Made by a program: the position numbers and the translations under genes. A stretch of 64,000 nt of DNA from Mycolicibacterium sp. 018/SC-01/001 (GTDB taxonomy: Bacteria; Actinomycetota; Actinomycetes; Mycobacteriales; Mycobacteriaceae). The stretch is from positions 1 through 64,000 of the forward strand of contig NZ_VKAA01000001.1 of assembly GCF_007096635.1 (NCBI RefSeq). The letters are read 5' to 3'. Positions 17,079 through 25,247 of the stretch are shown piece by piece (within the stretch, counting starts at the first letter, position 1; the number at the start of each line of letters is the position of its first letter). The notes under the pieces are model-generated. The model made no database searches. It worked only from the letters and a program-made list of their open reading frames with translations, and was not told the origin of the DNA.

Positions 17079-17997
17079 TCGCGGGATAGATCGTCTCGCG
17101 GCTCTGCCGGCCCTTCACCGTGACGTCCTCGGGAACACCCCACAGGTAGTGGGCGGCGACGGCGTCGTGGACCCGACCGGTGACCACCACCGCTGCGCGC
17201 CCGTCCCGGCCCGCGATGCTCGCCAGCCGGAAGGCCAGATTCGTCGAGTCCCCGAGGACCGTGGCCTGCGCCCGCGCCATCGACGTCTGCGCGGCCGAAC
17301 CCTGCACCACGCTCCACCCCATCCGGATCGGCCCGCCCCGCGGGTCGCGCAGCGCCAGCGACGGCCCGAGCACGGTGACTGCCCGGTGGGCGGCGAGCGC
17401 GAAGTCGACGGCCAGCGCGTGGGCGCCGGCCTGGGTCTGCACGTTCCACACCGCATAGATCGCGTCGCCGGCGTAGTGGCTGAGCGTGCCGTGGTGCGCA
17501 CCGAGGATCTCGTCGAGCCGGGACCACAGTGTGGACATGTTCTCGGCGAGCACGCGGCTGTCGGTGACCTCGGAGATCGTCGAATAGGACACGATGTCAC
17601 CGACGACCATCACCATGTCGGTCTGGCTGATCTCGGCCTGGGTGAGGGTCGGCAGGTTGTGGTTCTTGGTGGTGAACCGGTCCGAGTGGAACGTCATCGC
17701 GATGTCGCCGACGGTGATCCGGTCACCGGGGGCGATGGGCGCAGCGACGGTCCGGGCGAGCGGCATGCCGTTGAGGAACGTGCCGTTGGTGCTGGTGTCG
17801 ATGACGACGGCGTGGTCCAGATCGGCGATCAGCCGGATCTCGAAGTGGTTGCGAGAAATGTGCTTGTCGGACAAAACGAGCCTGCGGTGCTCACTGATGC
17901 CCGCACACTCCCGGCCCACGAACAACTGATCGAAGATCGGGACCGTCATCTCGTCGCGCGCGTGGACCACCAGGTAACCCAGTGCCTCACCCTCCAC
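17029..17997 (-). CDS. FHA domain-class III nucleotide cyclase-like protein
   Basis: 322 residues starting with GTG at 17997. Residues ~20-105 form an FHA domain (FVGRE at 27-30, SRNHFEI at 48-54, TNGTFLNG at 70-78), which binds phosphothreonine. Residues ~125-300 are a class III cyclase domain: metal Asp 134 in VGDIVSYS and Asp 178 in AGDAIYAVW, with transition-state Asn and Arg in GDSTNLAFRL. The substrate-selecting Lys and Asp positions appear to hold His (SHYAGD) and Thr, so the product cannot be assumed to be cAMP. It is divergent from a Ser/Thr kinase gene 135 bases away, making it a likely phosphorylation partner. Its 3' end overlaps the convergent methyltransferase gene by 50 bases. 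Confidence 0.88.
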   Translation of the reverse strand: MEGEALGYLVVHARDEMTVPIFDQLFVGRECAGISEHRRLVLSDKHISRNHFEIRLIADLDHAVVIDTSTNGTFLNGMPLARTVAAPIAPGDRITVGDIAMTFHSDRFTTKNHNLPTLTQAEISQTDMVMVVGDIVSYSTISEVTDSRVLAENMSTLWSRLDEILGAHHGTLSHYAGDAIYAVWNVQTQAGAHALAVDFALAAHRAVTVLGPSLALRDPRGGPIRMGWSVVQGSAAQTSMARAQATVLGDSTNLAFRLASIAGRDGRAAVVVTGRVHDAVAAHYLWGVPEDVTVKGRQSRETIYPAISRLPTTPASPASPAG

Positions 17998-18003
17998 AGC
18001 GCG

Positions 18004-18009
18004 AGTTTA
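18004..18009 (-). promoter_or_regulatory. Probable -10 box (TAAACT) for the FHA-cyclase gene
   Basis: On the minus strand TAAACT (TANNNT) stands six bases before the GTG at 17997, arguing for leaderless transcription. Confidence 0.45.
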
Positions 18010-18132
18010 GGAGCCCTGACCCCGGGCAATGTCGGCTTTGACGCGACCGCGTCGATTCCCGGCCGTGTCCCAGAGCTGGGAAACTAGTGTGAAAATGTCA
18101 CGGGGGTTGCTGGTTCTGCAGGGGGAGGGGCG

Positions 18133-21100
18133 ATGGAGGGGACTCCGTTCGGGCGGTACCGCCTGATCGAGCTGCTCGGTCGCGGAGGTATGGGCGAGGT
18201 GTGGCGTGCCCATGACACCGAGACCGACCGGGTCGTGGCGCTCAAGCTGTTGCCGGTCCAGTGGTCTCAGGACGAGCTCTATCTCCAGCGCTTCCGCCGG
18301 GAGGCGCACGCTGCCGCCCGGCTCACCGAGCCGCATGTGGTGCCGATCCACAGTTGGGGCGAGGTGGACGGCAGGCTCTATGTCGACATGCGGCTGATCG
18401 ACGGCTGTGATCTACAGACCCTGCTCGGCAAGGGTGCGCTCGTTCCCAGCCGCGCGGTGGTCATCGTCGAGCAGATCGCCATGGCGTTGGATGCGGCCCA
18501 TCAGGCCGGTCTGGTGCATCGCGATGTCAAACCGTCCAACATCCTCATCGCCCGCTACGACTTCGCCTATCTGATCGATTTCGGTGTGGCCCGGGCCGTC
18601 ACCGACACCGGTCTGACGAATTCGGCGCACATCGTCGGCACCTTGCTCTACATGGCACCGGAACGGTTCCGCAACGGGGCCATCGATGTGCGGTCCGATG
18701 TGTACTCGCTGGCATGCGTTCTGGCGCAATGCCTCACCGCGATGACGCCGTTCCCCGGCCAGAGTGTCGAGGAACAGATGATGGCCCACCTGACCGCGCC
18801 ACCGCCGCGGCCGTCGACCGTCAATCCCTACATTCCCGCCGCTTTCGACGCCGTCATCGCCAAGGGTATGGCGAAGAACCCGGACGACCGCTACCAGAGC
18901 GCGCTCGAGCTCGCCGAGGCGGCGAGCCGCGCACTCGACGGCGAGATCTCGCCGCCGGCGCGGGTGTCGGTGACATCGACGCTGCCGGGTGCCGGCGGCG
19001 ATCTGGCCGCGACGCTGTTGGGTGGCGGGGACACGCCGGCCGACGGCACCGCCGGGGGTGAGAACGATCTGTCGCGCACCGGCGATTCGATCGATGATCT
19101 CCTCGACCGGGCGGTTTCTGCCATCAACAGTGGGGACCGGGCGAAGGCCTCGGCTCTGGCCGAAGAAGTACTGGCCGTCGACCATCGCAATGCCGAGGCA
19201 GAGGATCTGCTGCGTGTCCCGACCGATCGGGGCGAGATCCGCCGTCTGACACTGGTTTCGGCCGACCTCGTCGATGCCACCGATCTGGCGCTGCACGTCG
19301 AACCGGAGACCCACCGCCTCTTGATCAGCCGCTTCCGCGACGTCGTCCGCCAGGTCGCCGACCGCTACGAGGGCCACGTCGCCTCGTCGAAGGCCGACGG
19401 GCTGCTGGTGGTGTTCGGCTATCCCAATGCGCACGACGACGACGTGCGGCGCGCTGTGCAGGCTGGCCTGGACATCGCCCGCGACGTGGAGCGCCTCAGT
19501 GAGCAGGCGCGGCGCCGCTTCGGGGCGGCCGTCGACGTCCGCATCGGCGTGCACCGCGGTCCCGTCTACCTGGACAGCGACTCCGACGATGTGTACGGCC
19601 TGGCGGTCAGCCTGGCCGCACAGGTGTCTGCGCTGGCACCGACCGGTGGGGTCGCGGTATCGCATTCGGTGGAACCGTTGGTACGCAACGCTTTCGACCT
19701 GGAACGCATGCCGTCGACCGCGATGCCCGGTTCGGCGGAGGTGATCAATCCGTTCCGTGTCCTCGGTGAGCGCGTCTACACCGCCACCGCCCCGATGGGT
19801 CCGCTCATCGGACGCGACCGGGAGTTCAGCCGGCTGGAGAAGAGTTGGCGGCGGGCCCAGGCGGGGACGCTGACGGTGCCGGCGATCGTGTTCCGCGGTG
19901 AGGCAGGCATCGGCAAGAGCCGCCTCGTCGCGGCGGCCACCGAGTTGGTCCACCGCGACAACGGCACCGTGCTCGAACTCGTCGGATCGCCGGTGCACGC
20001 CGACGCGGGTCTGCACCCGGCCCGGCTGCTGCTGGAGAGGCGCTGCGGTATCACCCGGGTCACCGAACCGGTCCGCCGCCTGCACCTGCTGGACGCCGAG
20101 CTGCGCGCGCTCGGACTCGATCCCGACACCGAGATGCCGCTGCTGGCACCGATTCTGGGGCTCGACGCCGCCCTCGGCTATGCGCCGCCGCAGGCCGAGG
20201 GACGCAAGCTCGCCGAGCTCATCGCCGCGGCCATGAAGAACTATCTGTTCGCCGCGTTCGGTGGTCGGCCCGGCCTCCTGCTCGCCGAGGATGCCCATTG
20301 GTTCGACACCGCGACACTGAATCTGCTCGGCAGCGTGCTCGGCGGGACGGGCGGCCGGCTGCTGGTCGTGATCACGGGTCGCGAAGGCAATTGGCTCAGC
20401 GAGCAGTGGCCGGCCAAGGTGTTCGACCTGTCGCCCCTGTCCGACGACCAGACCGATGAGCTGGTCCTCGCCCTGGACCCGCGCCTCGCGCCGGAGCAGT
20501 GCGCCGCCGTGCGAGCGCGCTGCGGCGGCGTGCCGTTCTACATCGAACAGGTGGTCAGCGGTCTGGAATCCGATTCCGGGACAGTGCATTCCACGGTTCC
20601 CGACTCCCTCTACGAACCGCTGTTCGCGCGCTTGCTCGCCGTTCCCGACGTGGTTCCGGTGGTCGAAGCAGCCGCGGTGATCGGTCGGCACGTGGACCGC
20701 GGATTGCTGATCGCGGTGTCGTCGCTGAGCGAGGACACCGTCGACGATGTCATCGACGAGCTCGAGGACGCGAAGGTGTTCGAACCGCACGGGCCTGACG
20801 TGTGGAAGTTCCGCCACGAACTGCTGCGTGAGGTGGCCGCCGAACTGGCCCCACCGAGCCTGCGTCGAGCGTTGCACGGCAAGACCGCCGACGTGTTGGT
20901 CGCGGGTGCCGCCGGAGAGCCGGACTGGCGTCTGGTCGCCGCGCACTACGAGCAGGCCGAGCGGCATGCCGACGCCGCCGGGGCGTACCGCGAGGCCTCG
21001 GCGACCGCGCGGCGGCGCGGCGCCCTCGAGGAAGCCCGCGCCTACCTGACGCGGTCGCTGGAGCAACTCGACCTCTGCCCGGCCGGCCGGGACCGCGACC

Positions 21101-22260
21101 GGCTGGAGATCGAGCCGCGGCTCGAGCGCGGCTTCCTCACCTCGACCGCCGAAGGCTACCAAAGCCCCTCGGTGGCAGAGGATCTGGAGCGGAGTCTGCA
21201 GATCGTCGGCTCGGATCTGCACGACGATCAGGTGATCGGGACGCTGCTGGCGGTCAGTAGTTACTACATCAACAAAGCGGACCTGCGGCGCGCGCACCAG
21301 CTGGCCGAGGCGCTGCAGGACACCCCCGATGAGCGGCGCCGGGTCTGGAACCCCGCCATCGCCTGCGTGCACGGCATGGTGGCCTTCCTGCGCGGCGAAT
21401 TCGAGCGCGCGAGAGGATATTTCGAAGAAGCCAGCGCCGGTTTCGACGCCGAGGGACAGCACAGCATGCAGGAGCTGTGGTTCATCCCCTGGGACGTGGT
21501 CGCGCTCGCCTACGAACATCTGGCGATCTATCACGTGCTGCGCGGCGAACAGGCGGCGGCGGAGGATGCGATGGCCAAGGCGGGCGCTCGCGGGGAAGAA
21601 CTGTCCTTTCCCTGGGGGCCCTACAACCAGGCCTACGCCAATCACATCGAGATCTGGTTGCGCCGTGAGAGTGACGACCTGGATCGCGCCGAACAGGTGG
21701 TGAATCACATGGTCGAACAGGCCGAGCGATACGGCATCGATTTCTGGCAGGCACTGGGCTCGACCATCGGGCAGGCCACCGTCGCCGCGGAGATCTCTCT
21801 GCGGGGCCCCACCCCCGCCGACGATCTGTCGGGGCAGATCGATGCGCTCACCGGGTTCACCGACTTCTGGCGATCGCTCGGTCTCTACGCGTATCAGACC
21901 CAGTACGACTGCGTGGTCGGCCGGCTGCTGATCGCCGCAGGGCGTCTGGACGAGGCCCGCGATCGCATCGATGGCGCGTTGCAAATCGCCGAGGACACCC
22001 AGATGCACTTCTTCGACGCAGAGCTGCTGAGGGCCCGGGCCAAGACGCACACCGATCCCGACACCAGCGCCGCGGACCTGGGCGTGGCGATCGCGCTGGC
22101 CCGCCATCAGGGTGCGCCGCTGTACGAGCTGCGCGCTGCGCTCGACGATGTCGAGCTGCGCGGCGCGCAGGCGGTGCCGCAGATCGCCGACGCGCTCACG
22201 CGGCTGCCGGCCGAGTGCACGCTGAGCGACGTGGTACGCGCCCGGGCGCTGCTCGACTGA
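18133..22260 (+). CDS. Ser/Thr protein kinase fused to a cyclase-homology domain, STAND ATPase and TPR-like tail
   Basis: 1375 residues with a GGGGGAGGGG ribosome site before ATG 18133. Residues ~7-270 are a complete Hanks kinase: LGRGGMGEVW, catalytic Lys in VALKLL, HRDVKPSN, DFGVAR, and a Thr-rich activation loop ending GTLLYMAPE. After a linker, residues ~370-540 are a class III cyclase-homology domain (LVSADLVDAT, SKADGLLVVFGYP), but the transition-state Asn/Arg pair is replaced by Ser and Gln in YGLAVSLAAQ, so it is probably non-catalytic. Residues ~580-850 are an AAA/STAND ATPase (Walker A GEAGIGKS at 589; Walker B LLLAEDAHWFD). The remaining ~500 residues are helical repeats. No membrane helix is seen, unlike PknB-type kinases. 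Resembles PknK in having kinase plus ATPase, but with an extra cyclase-like module. A terminator-like hairpin follows. Confidence 0.93.
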   Translation: MEGTPFGRYRLIELLGRGGMGEVWRAHDTETDRVVALKLLPVQWSQDELYLQRFRREAHAAARLTEPHVVPIHSWGEVDGRLYVDMRLIDGCDLQTLLGKGALVPSRAVVIVEQIAMALDAAHQAGLVHRDVKPSNILIARYDFAYLIDFGVARAVTDTGLTNSAHIVGTLLYMAPERFRNGAIDVRSDVYSLACVLAQCLTAMTPFPGQSVEEQMMAHLTAPPPRPSTVNPYIPAAFDAVIAKGMAKNPDDRYQSALELAEAASRALDGEISPPARVSVTSTLPGAGGDLAATLLGGGDTPADGTAGGENDLSRTGDSIDDLLDRAVSAINSGDRAKASALAEEVLAVDHRNAEAEDLLRVPTDRGEIRRLTLVSADLVDATDLALHVEPETHRLLISRFRDVVRQVADRYEGHVASSKADGLLVVFGYPNAHDDDVRRAVQAGLDIARDVERLSEQARRRFGAAVDVRIGVHRGPVYLDSDSDDVYGLAVSLAAQVSALAPTGGVAVSHSVEPLVRNAFDLERMPSTAMPGSAEVINPFRVLGERVYTATAPMGPLIGRDREFSRLEKSWRRAQAGTLTVPAIVFRGEAGIGKSRLVAAATELVHRDNGTVLELVGSPVHADAGLHPARLLLERRCGITRVTEPVRRLHLLDAELRALGLDPDTEMPLLAPILGLDAALGYAPPQAEGRKLAELIAAAMKNYLFAAFGGRPGLLLAEDAHWFDTATLNLLGSVLGGTGGRLLVVITGREGNWLSEQWPAKVFDLSPLSDDQTDELVLALDPRLAPEQCAAVRARCGGVPFYIEQVVSGLESDSGTVHSTVPDSLYEPLFARLLAVPDVVPVVEAAAVIGRHVDRGLLIAVSSLSEDTVDDVIDELEDAKVFEPHGPDVWKFRHELLREVAAELAPPSLRRALHGKTADVLVAGAAGEPDWRLVAAHYEQAERHADAAGAYREASATARRRGALEEARAYLTRSLEQLDLCPAGRDRDRLEIEPRLERGFLTSTAEGYQSPSVAEDLERSLQIVGSDLHDDQVIGTLLAVSSYYINKADLRRAHQLAEALQDTPDERRRVWNPAIACVHGMVAFLRGEFERARGYFEEASAGFDAEGQHSMQELWFIPWDVVALAYEHLAIYHVLRGEQAAAEDAMAKAGARGEELSFPWGPYNQAYANHIEIWLRRESDDLDRAEQVVNHMVEQAERYGIDFWQALGSTIGQATVAAEISLRGPTPADDLSGQIDALTGFTDFWRSLGLYAYQTQYDCVVGRLLIAAGRLDEARDRIDGALQIAEDTQMHFFDAELLRARAKTHTDPDTSAADLGVAIALARHQGAPLYELRAALDDVELRGAQAVPQIADALTRLPAECTLSDVVRARALLD

Positions 22261-22269
22261 CGGGTGGCC

Positions 22270-22315
22270 GGATCCGGGGTCCCGGCGCGAAAGGCGCACC
22301 GGGAGTCCCCGGACC
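22270..22315 (+). terminator. Imperfect hairpin downstream of the kinase gene
   Basis: 22270-22285 (GGATCCGGGGTCCCGG) pairs with 22299-22315 (CCGGGAGTCCCCGGACC) with small bulges and a 13-base loop, beginning nine bases after the stop. Confidence 0.6.
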
Positions 22316-22593
22316 CGACCGGTCGGCCGCCGGAGTCCCCTCGCATCCGCGGCCTGCTCGTCGGGCACCGGTCTGACCGTCCCCCGATCGGTGGCTCGGC
22401 CGTGTCGGCCGCGCCGTCCCGGTGTCCGCGACGAGTGAGACAACGATGTCGAAGCGGCCTTGGAGAATTCTTGGATGCTCACCCGCCTCTCCAGGAGGAG
22501 GATTCCGCTGCTGGCCGGCCCGTGGTGTCGGAATTCACCAGTCGGGTCGATTTATCTGGAGGTGTGTCGATTCGCGGACCACCATGGCACCGC
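22316..22593. other. Intergenic region, no gene seen
   Basis: Together with the hairpin before it this is the longest non-coding gap in the window (about 330 bases). It is GC-rich and slightly more AT-rich near 22440-22560 (GAATTC occurs twice). I see no tRNA, small ORF with good codon use or clear operator. It probably holds the promoter and leader of the DUF6640 gene. Confidence 0.5.
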
Positions 22594-23076
22594 ATGAAGA
22601 CACCGCATCTGGGCAAGATCCTGCTGACGCTGACGGCGACCTGGTCGGCGGTCGGTAGCTATGTGTTCGACTGGAACGACACACACATCCACAACCCGGA
22701 GTGGACGCCCCACGCCAAGTTCCACAACGCGCAGAGCATGAGTATGGGCGTGTTCCTCGGCGTCCCTGCCGTGCGTGCACTGTGGGGGCGCGGTCCCTGG
22801 GACAGACGGGCACTCGACGCCGCGGCTCTCGGCGCATCCGGGTACTGGCTCACGCAACTCAGCGCGACGGCCTATCCCGGAACCGCGCTGTTCGACCACG
22901 CCCGGAAACCGCGGTCGGCGCCGGGAAATGCCGTCACCCAGGACGATTCGAGCGAACCGCCATCCGGGCGGCCACCACGCCTGTGCGGTCCGCAACCGCT
23001 GATCTCGGTTGCCGCCCTGACCGTCAACGCCGTGGCCTACGCACTCGAGCGGAAACGCTTGGCGCGTCTGCGCTGA
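22594..23076 (+). CDS. DUF6640-like membrane protein
   Basis: 160 residues from the ATG at 22594; the longer open frame upstream looks non-coding. N-terminal hydrophobic segment (ILLTLTATWSAVGSYVF) followed by DWNDTHIHNPEWTPHAKFHN, the histidine/aspartate-rich signature I associate with DUF6640 proteins, then three more hydrophobic stretches. The C-terminal part has an unusual hydrophilic insert (DDSSEPPSGRPP) before the last helix. Function is unknown. The conserved His/Asp/Asn cluster suggests metal or lipid binding. Convergent with the Lrp-type gene, 13 bases apart. Confidence 0.6.
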   Translation: MKTPHLGKILLTLTATWSAVGSYVFDWNDTHIHNPEWTPHAKFHNAQSMSMGVFLGVPAVRALWGRGPWDRRALDAAALGASGYWLTQLSATAYPGTALFDHARKPRSAPGNAVTQDDSSEPPSGRPPRLCGPQPLISVAALTVNAVAYALERKRLARLR

Positions 23077-23089
23077 CACCGCGTGCGTT

Positions 23090-24037
23090 TCACACCGTCT
23101 TCAACGTCCGGATCACCGGAGCGGTCTCGACCGCCTGCAGTGACGGCACGGCGGCGACCTTCGAGGTGAGGTAGGCGAAGAGCTCCGGCGCACCGGCGCA
23201 CAGCACGCTGGCGTACAGGTTCGTCGCCCCCGTCGTCGCGGCGACGAAGGCGACTTCGGAATGCTCGGCGAGTTGTCGTCCCGCCGCCATCAGATCTCGC
23301 GGGCTGACGGTCATCCACAGCAGTGCCTGAGTCATCAGTCGCAGACGACGGTGATCCACGTCCACGTCGAAGTAGAGCACTCCGCTGTCGCGGAGCTCGG
23401 CGAGCCGCCGCCTGATGGTGGTCGGCGGGATGCCGGCGGTCCTGGCGAGGTCGGTGATCTCGGCACGGCCGTCGACCGCCAACAGCGCCAGGATGCGACG
23501 GTCGACGGCATCGAGTTCGACAGTGGTCGTGCCGCCGCGCGCCGGGATGCCCAGCGCGGCGATCTGATCGTCGCCGAGCACGTGCACGGGGCCATCGGGG
23601 CCGCCGAAGAACATGTGCAGCATGCAGTTCGCCGTGACCTCGATGACGTGACGAGTCCGCGGCAACTCTTGCAGGAGCAACGTCTGGCTGTCCTGATCGA
23701 CCGGTGCCCGCACCACCGCGACGATCTCGGTACCGCCAGAGGTCAGTTTGACCCACGACGCCTCGGGCCGGCGCGCGATCGCCCGCCCGATGTGCTCGGT
23801 TTCCTGTGGGCTGCAGCGTATCCGGACGAACCACGACGTCTCGCCCACGGCACCGGGATACGTTCTGCCCACCACCCGGATCGCGTCGAGAGCACGGAGC
23901 CGGCTGTATCGGCGGGCCACAGTCTGGTCGGAGACCCCCAGTACGCCGGCGATTTTCGTGAACGGTGCCCGACCGTCGACATGCAGCGCATGGATCAGTT
24001 CGAGATCCACGCGGTCGAAGCCCTCGGCCGGCGCCAC
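23090..24037 (-). CDS. Lrp/AsnC family regulator with two HTH domains
   Basis: 315 residues beginning GTG at 24037, five bases after the stop of the EmbR-like gene, so the two are almost certainly one operon. Two AsnC-type units are fused: HTH 1 (LIHALHVDGRAPFTKIAGVL) with an effector-like region, and HTH 2 (RRILALLAVDGRAEITDLAR) followed by a second RAM-like domain (VAFVAATTGATNLYASVLCA). Such double-length Lrp proteins are typical of actinobacteria and often sense amino acids. The partner regulator upstream is FHA-containing. Confidence 0.88.
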   Translation of the reverse strand: MAPAEGFDRVDLELIHALHVDGRAPFTKIAGVLGVSDQTVARRYSRLRALDAIRVVGRTYPGAVGETSWFVRIRCSPQETEHIGRAIARRPEASWVKLTSGGTEIVAVVRAPVDQDSQTLLLQELPRTRHVIEVTANCMLHMFFGGPDGPVHVLGDDQIAALGIPARGGTTTVELDAVDRRILALLAVDGRAEITDLARTAGIPPTTIRRRLAELRDSGVLYFDVDVDHRRLRLMTQALLWMTVSPRDLMAAGRQLAEHSEVAFVAATTGATNLYASVLCAGAPELFAYLTSKVAAVPSLQAVETAPVIRTLKTV

Positions 24038-24041
24038 GGTC

Positions 24042-25166
24042 CTACCCTCCGTCGTGTTCGAAGACGAACTCGCCGTCGCCGATGCCGATCCGGTCGCCGT
24101 CGTGCAGCTCCGCGCTGCCGTGAACCCGGTTGTCGCGCAGATGGATTCCGTTGGCTGATCCGGCGTCGATGATGACGTACCCGGTGCCGGATGCGATGAC
24201 GACCGCGTGATGGCGGCTCACGCGAGGGTCGCCGAGCACGATGTCGTTGCCGGAATGCCGTCCGATCCGGGTGACGGCGCCGGTGAGCGGATGTGTCCGG
24301 CCCGCCGGGGTGCGTAAGCGCGCGGCCCCGACGTGGGACTCGGACATCAGCCGGTTCACCGTCGCGGCCATGGTGTCCGCGGCCGTCTTCTTGGTCGCCG
24401 GCCCGATGTTCAGGGGCGCCTGCCGCAGGACGAGCGCGTGCAGGTCACGCAATTCGGGCGCCGGATCGATGCCGAGGTCATCGGCGAGCACGTCCTTGAC
24501 CCGGCGATAGACATCCAGGGCATCGGATTGGCGATGCGCGAGGTAGTAGGCCGTCATCAGTTGGGCCCACAGCGGCTCACGGTAGGGGTATCGCGCGACC
24601 AACTCCTCGAGTTCGCCGATCACCGTGTCCGCCCGCCCGCAGGCGATCTCGGCCTGCGCTCGGACGGTGTGCGCGGAGATCCTGTCCTCGGTGAGTGCGA
24701 CCTCGAAGGTCTGCACGAACGGGAAGCCGCGCAGATCGGCGAGGAAGTCCCCCTGCCACTGCGCGAGCGCGCTGCTCAGGTGTGCTGCGGCGTCGTCGAA
24801 CCGGCCCTCCGCCGCTGCCTCGAGCCCCGCGGCCCGGGCCGCGACGAAGCGGTCCAGATCCACGTCCTTCTCGTCGACGAGCACGCGGTAACCGCCGGAC
24901 GCCGTCTCCAGGAGATGGTCCACCTCGGCGGTGCGCAGCAGGCGTCGCAGGTTGGACACGTAGGCATGCAGGCTGGCGCGGGCTTCGGCCGGAGGCTGGT
25001 CACCCCACACCGCATCGATGAGCGTGTCGGCGGGCACGGCGCGATTGTGGTTGAGCACGAGCACCGCCAGCACAGCTCGCTGTTTGGGCGTGCCCAGCGG
25101 CAACGCGGCGCCACCCACGGTCATGCGGAACGGTCCGAGCAGCGTGACGCTGACACTCGTACTCAT
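24042..25166 (-). CDS. EmbR-like transcriptional regulator: winged helix-BTAD-FHA
   Basis: 374 residues from ATG 25166. N-terminal OmpR/SARP-type winged helix (TPKQRAVLAVLVLNHNRAVP; DTLIDAVWGD), central BTAD helical domain (FPFVQTFEVALTEDRI; YREPLWAQLMTAYYLAHRQS) and C-terminal FHA domain (RIGRHSGNDIVL, SRHHAVV, SANGIHL). This order is that of EmbR, which is phosphorylated by PknH and binds phosphothreonine through its FHA domain. The kinase encoded at 18133 is a plausible upstream kinase. Co-operonic with the Lrp-type regulator. Not enough to call it embR itself, which sits elsewhere in mycobacteria. Confidence 0.88.
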   Translation of the reverse strand: MSTSVSVTLLGPFRMTVGGAALPLGTPKQRAVLAVLVLNHNRAVPADTLIDAVWGDQPPAEARASLHAYVSNLRRLLRTAEVDHLLETASGGYRVLVDEKDVDLDRFVAARAAGLEAAAEGRFDDAAAHLSSALAQWQGDFLADLRGFPFVQTFEVALTEDRISAHTVRAQAEIACGRADTVIGELEELVARYPYREPLWAQLMTAYYLAHRQSDALDVYRRVKDVLADDLGIDPAPELRDLHALVLRQAPLNIGPATKKTAADTMAATVNRLMSESHVGAARLRTPAGRTHPLTGAVTRIGRHSGNDIVLGDPRVSRHHAVVIASGTGYVIIDAGSANGIHLRDNRVHGSAELHDGDRIGIGDGEFVFEHDGG

Positions 25167-25247
25167 CGGACGCGTTTTCCTCCCCCCTGTGGGATGGACA
25201 GACCTTACCGGCCATCTGCCCCGCCCGATCGCCGGCAATGGCGTTGA

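Noticed and set aside
18412..22482. A 1356-codon open frame on the minus strand covering the kinase gene
   Set aside because: It is antisense to an obvious kinase/ATPase gene with all catalytic motifs. Long antisense frames are expected at this GC content, and its Arg/His/Gln-rich translation shows no domain.
22576..22590. A 15-mer (GGACCACCATGGCAC) shared with 37880-37894 before mno
   Set aside because: One shared 15-mer in 64 kb of GC-biased DNA is close to chance expectation, the contexts differ (plus-strand leader versus minus-strand promoter), and no longer match surrounds it.
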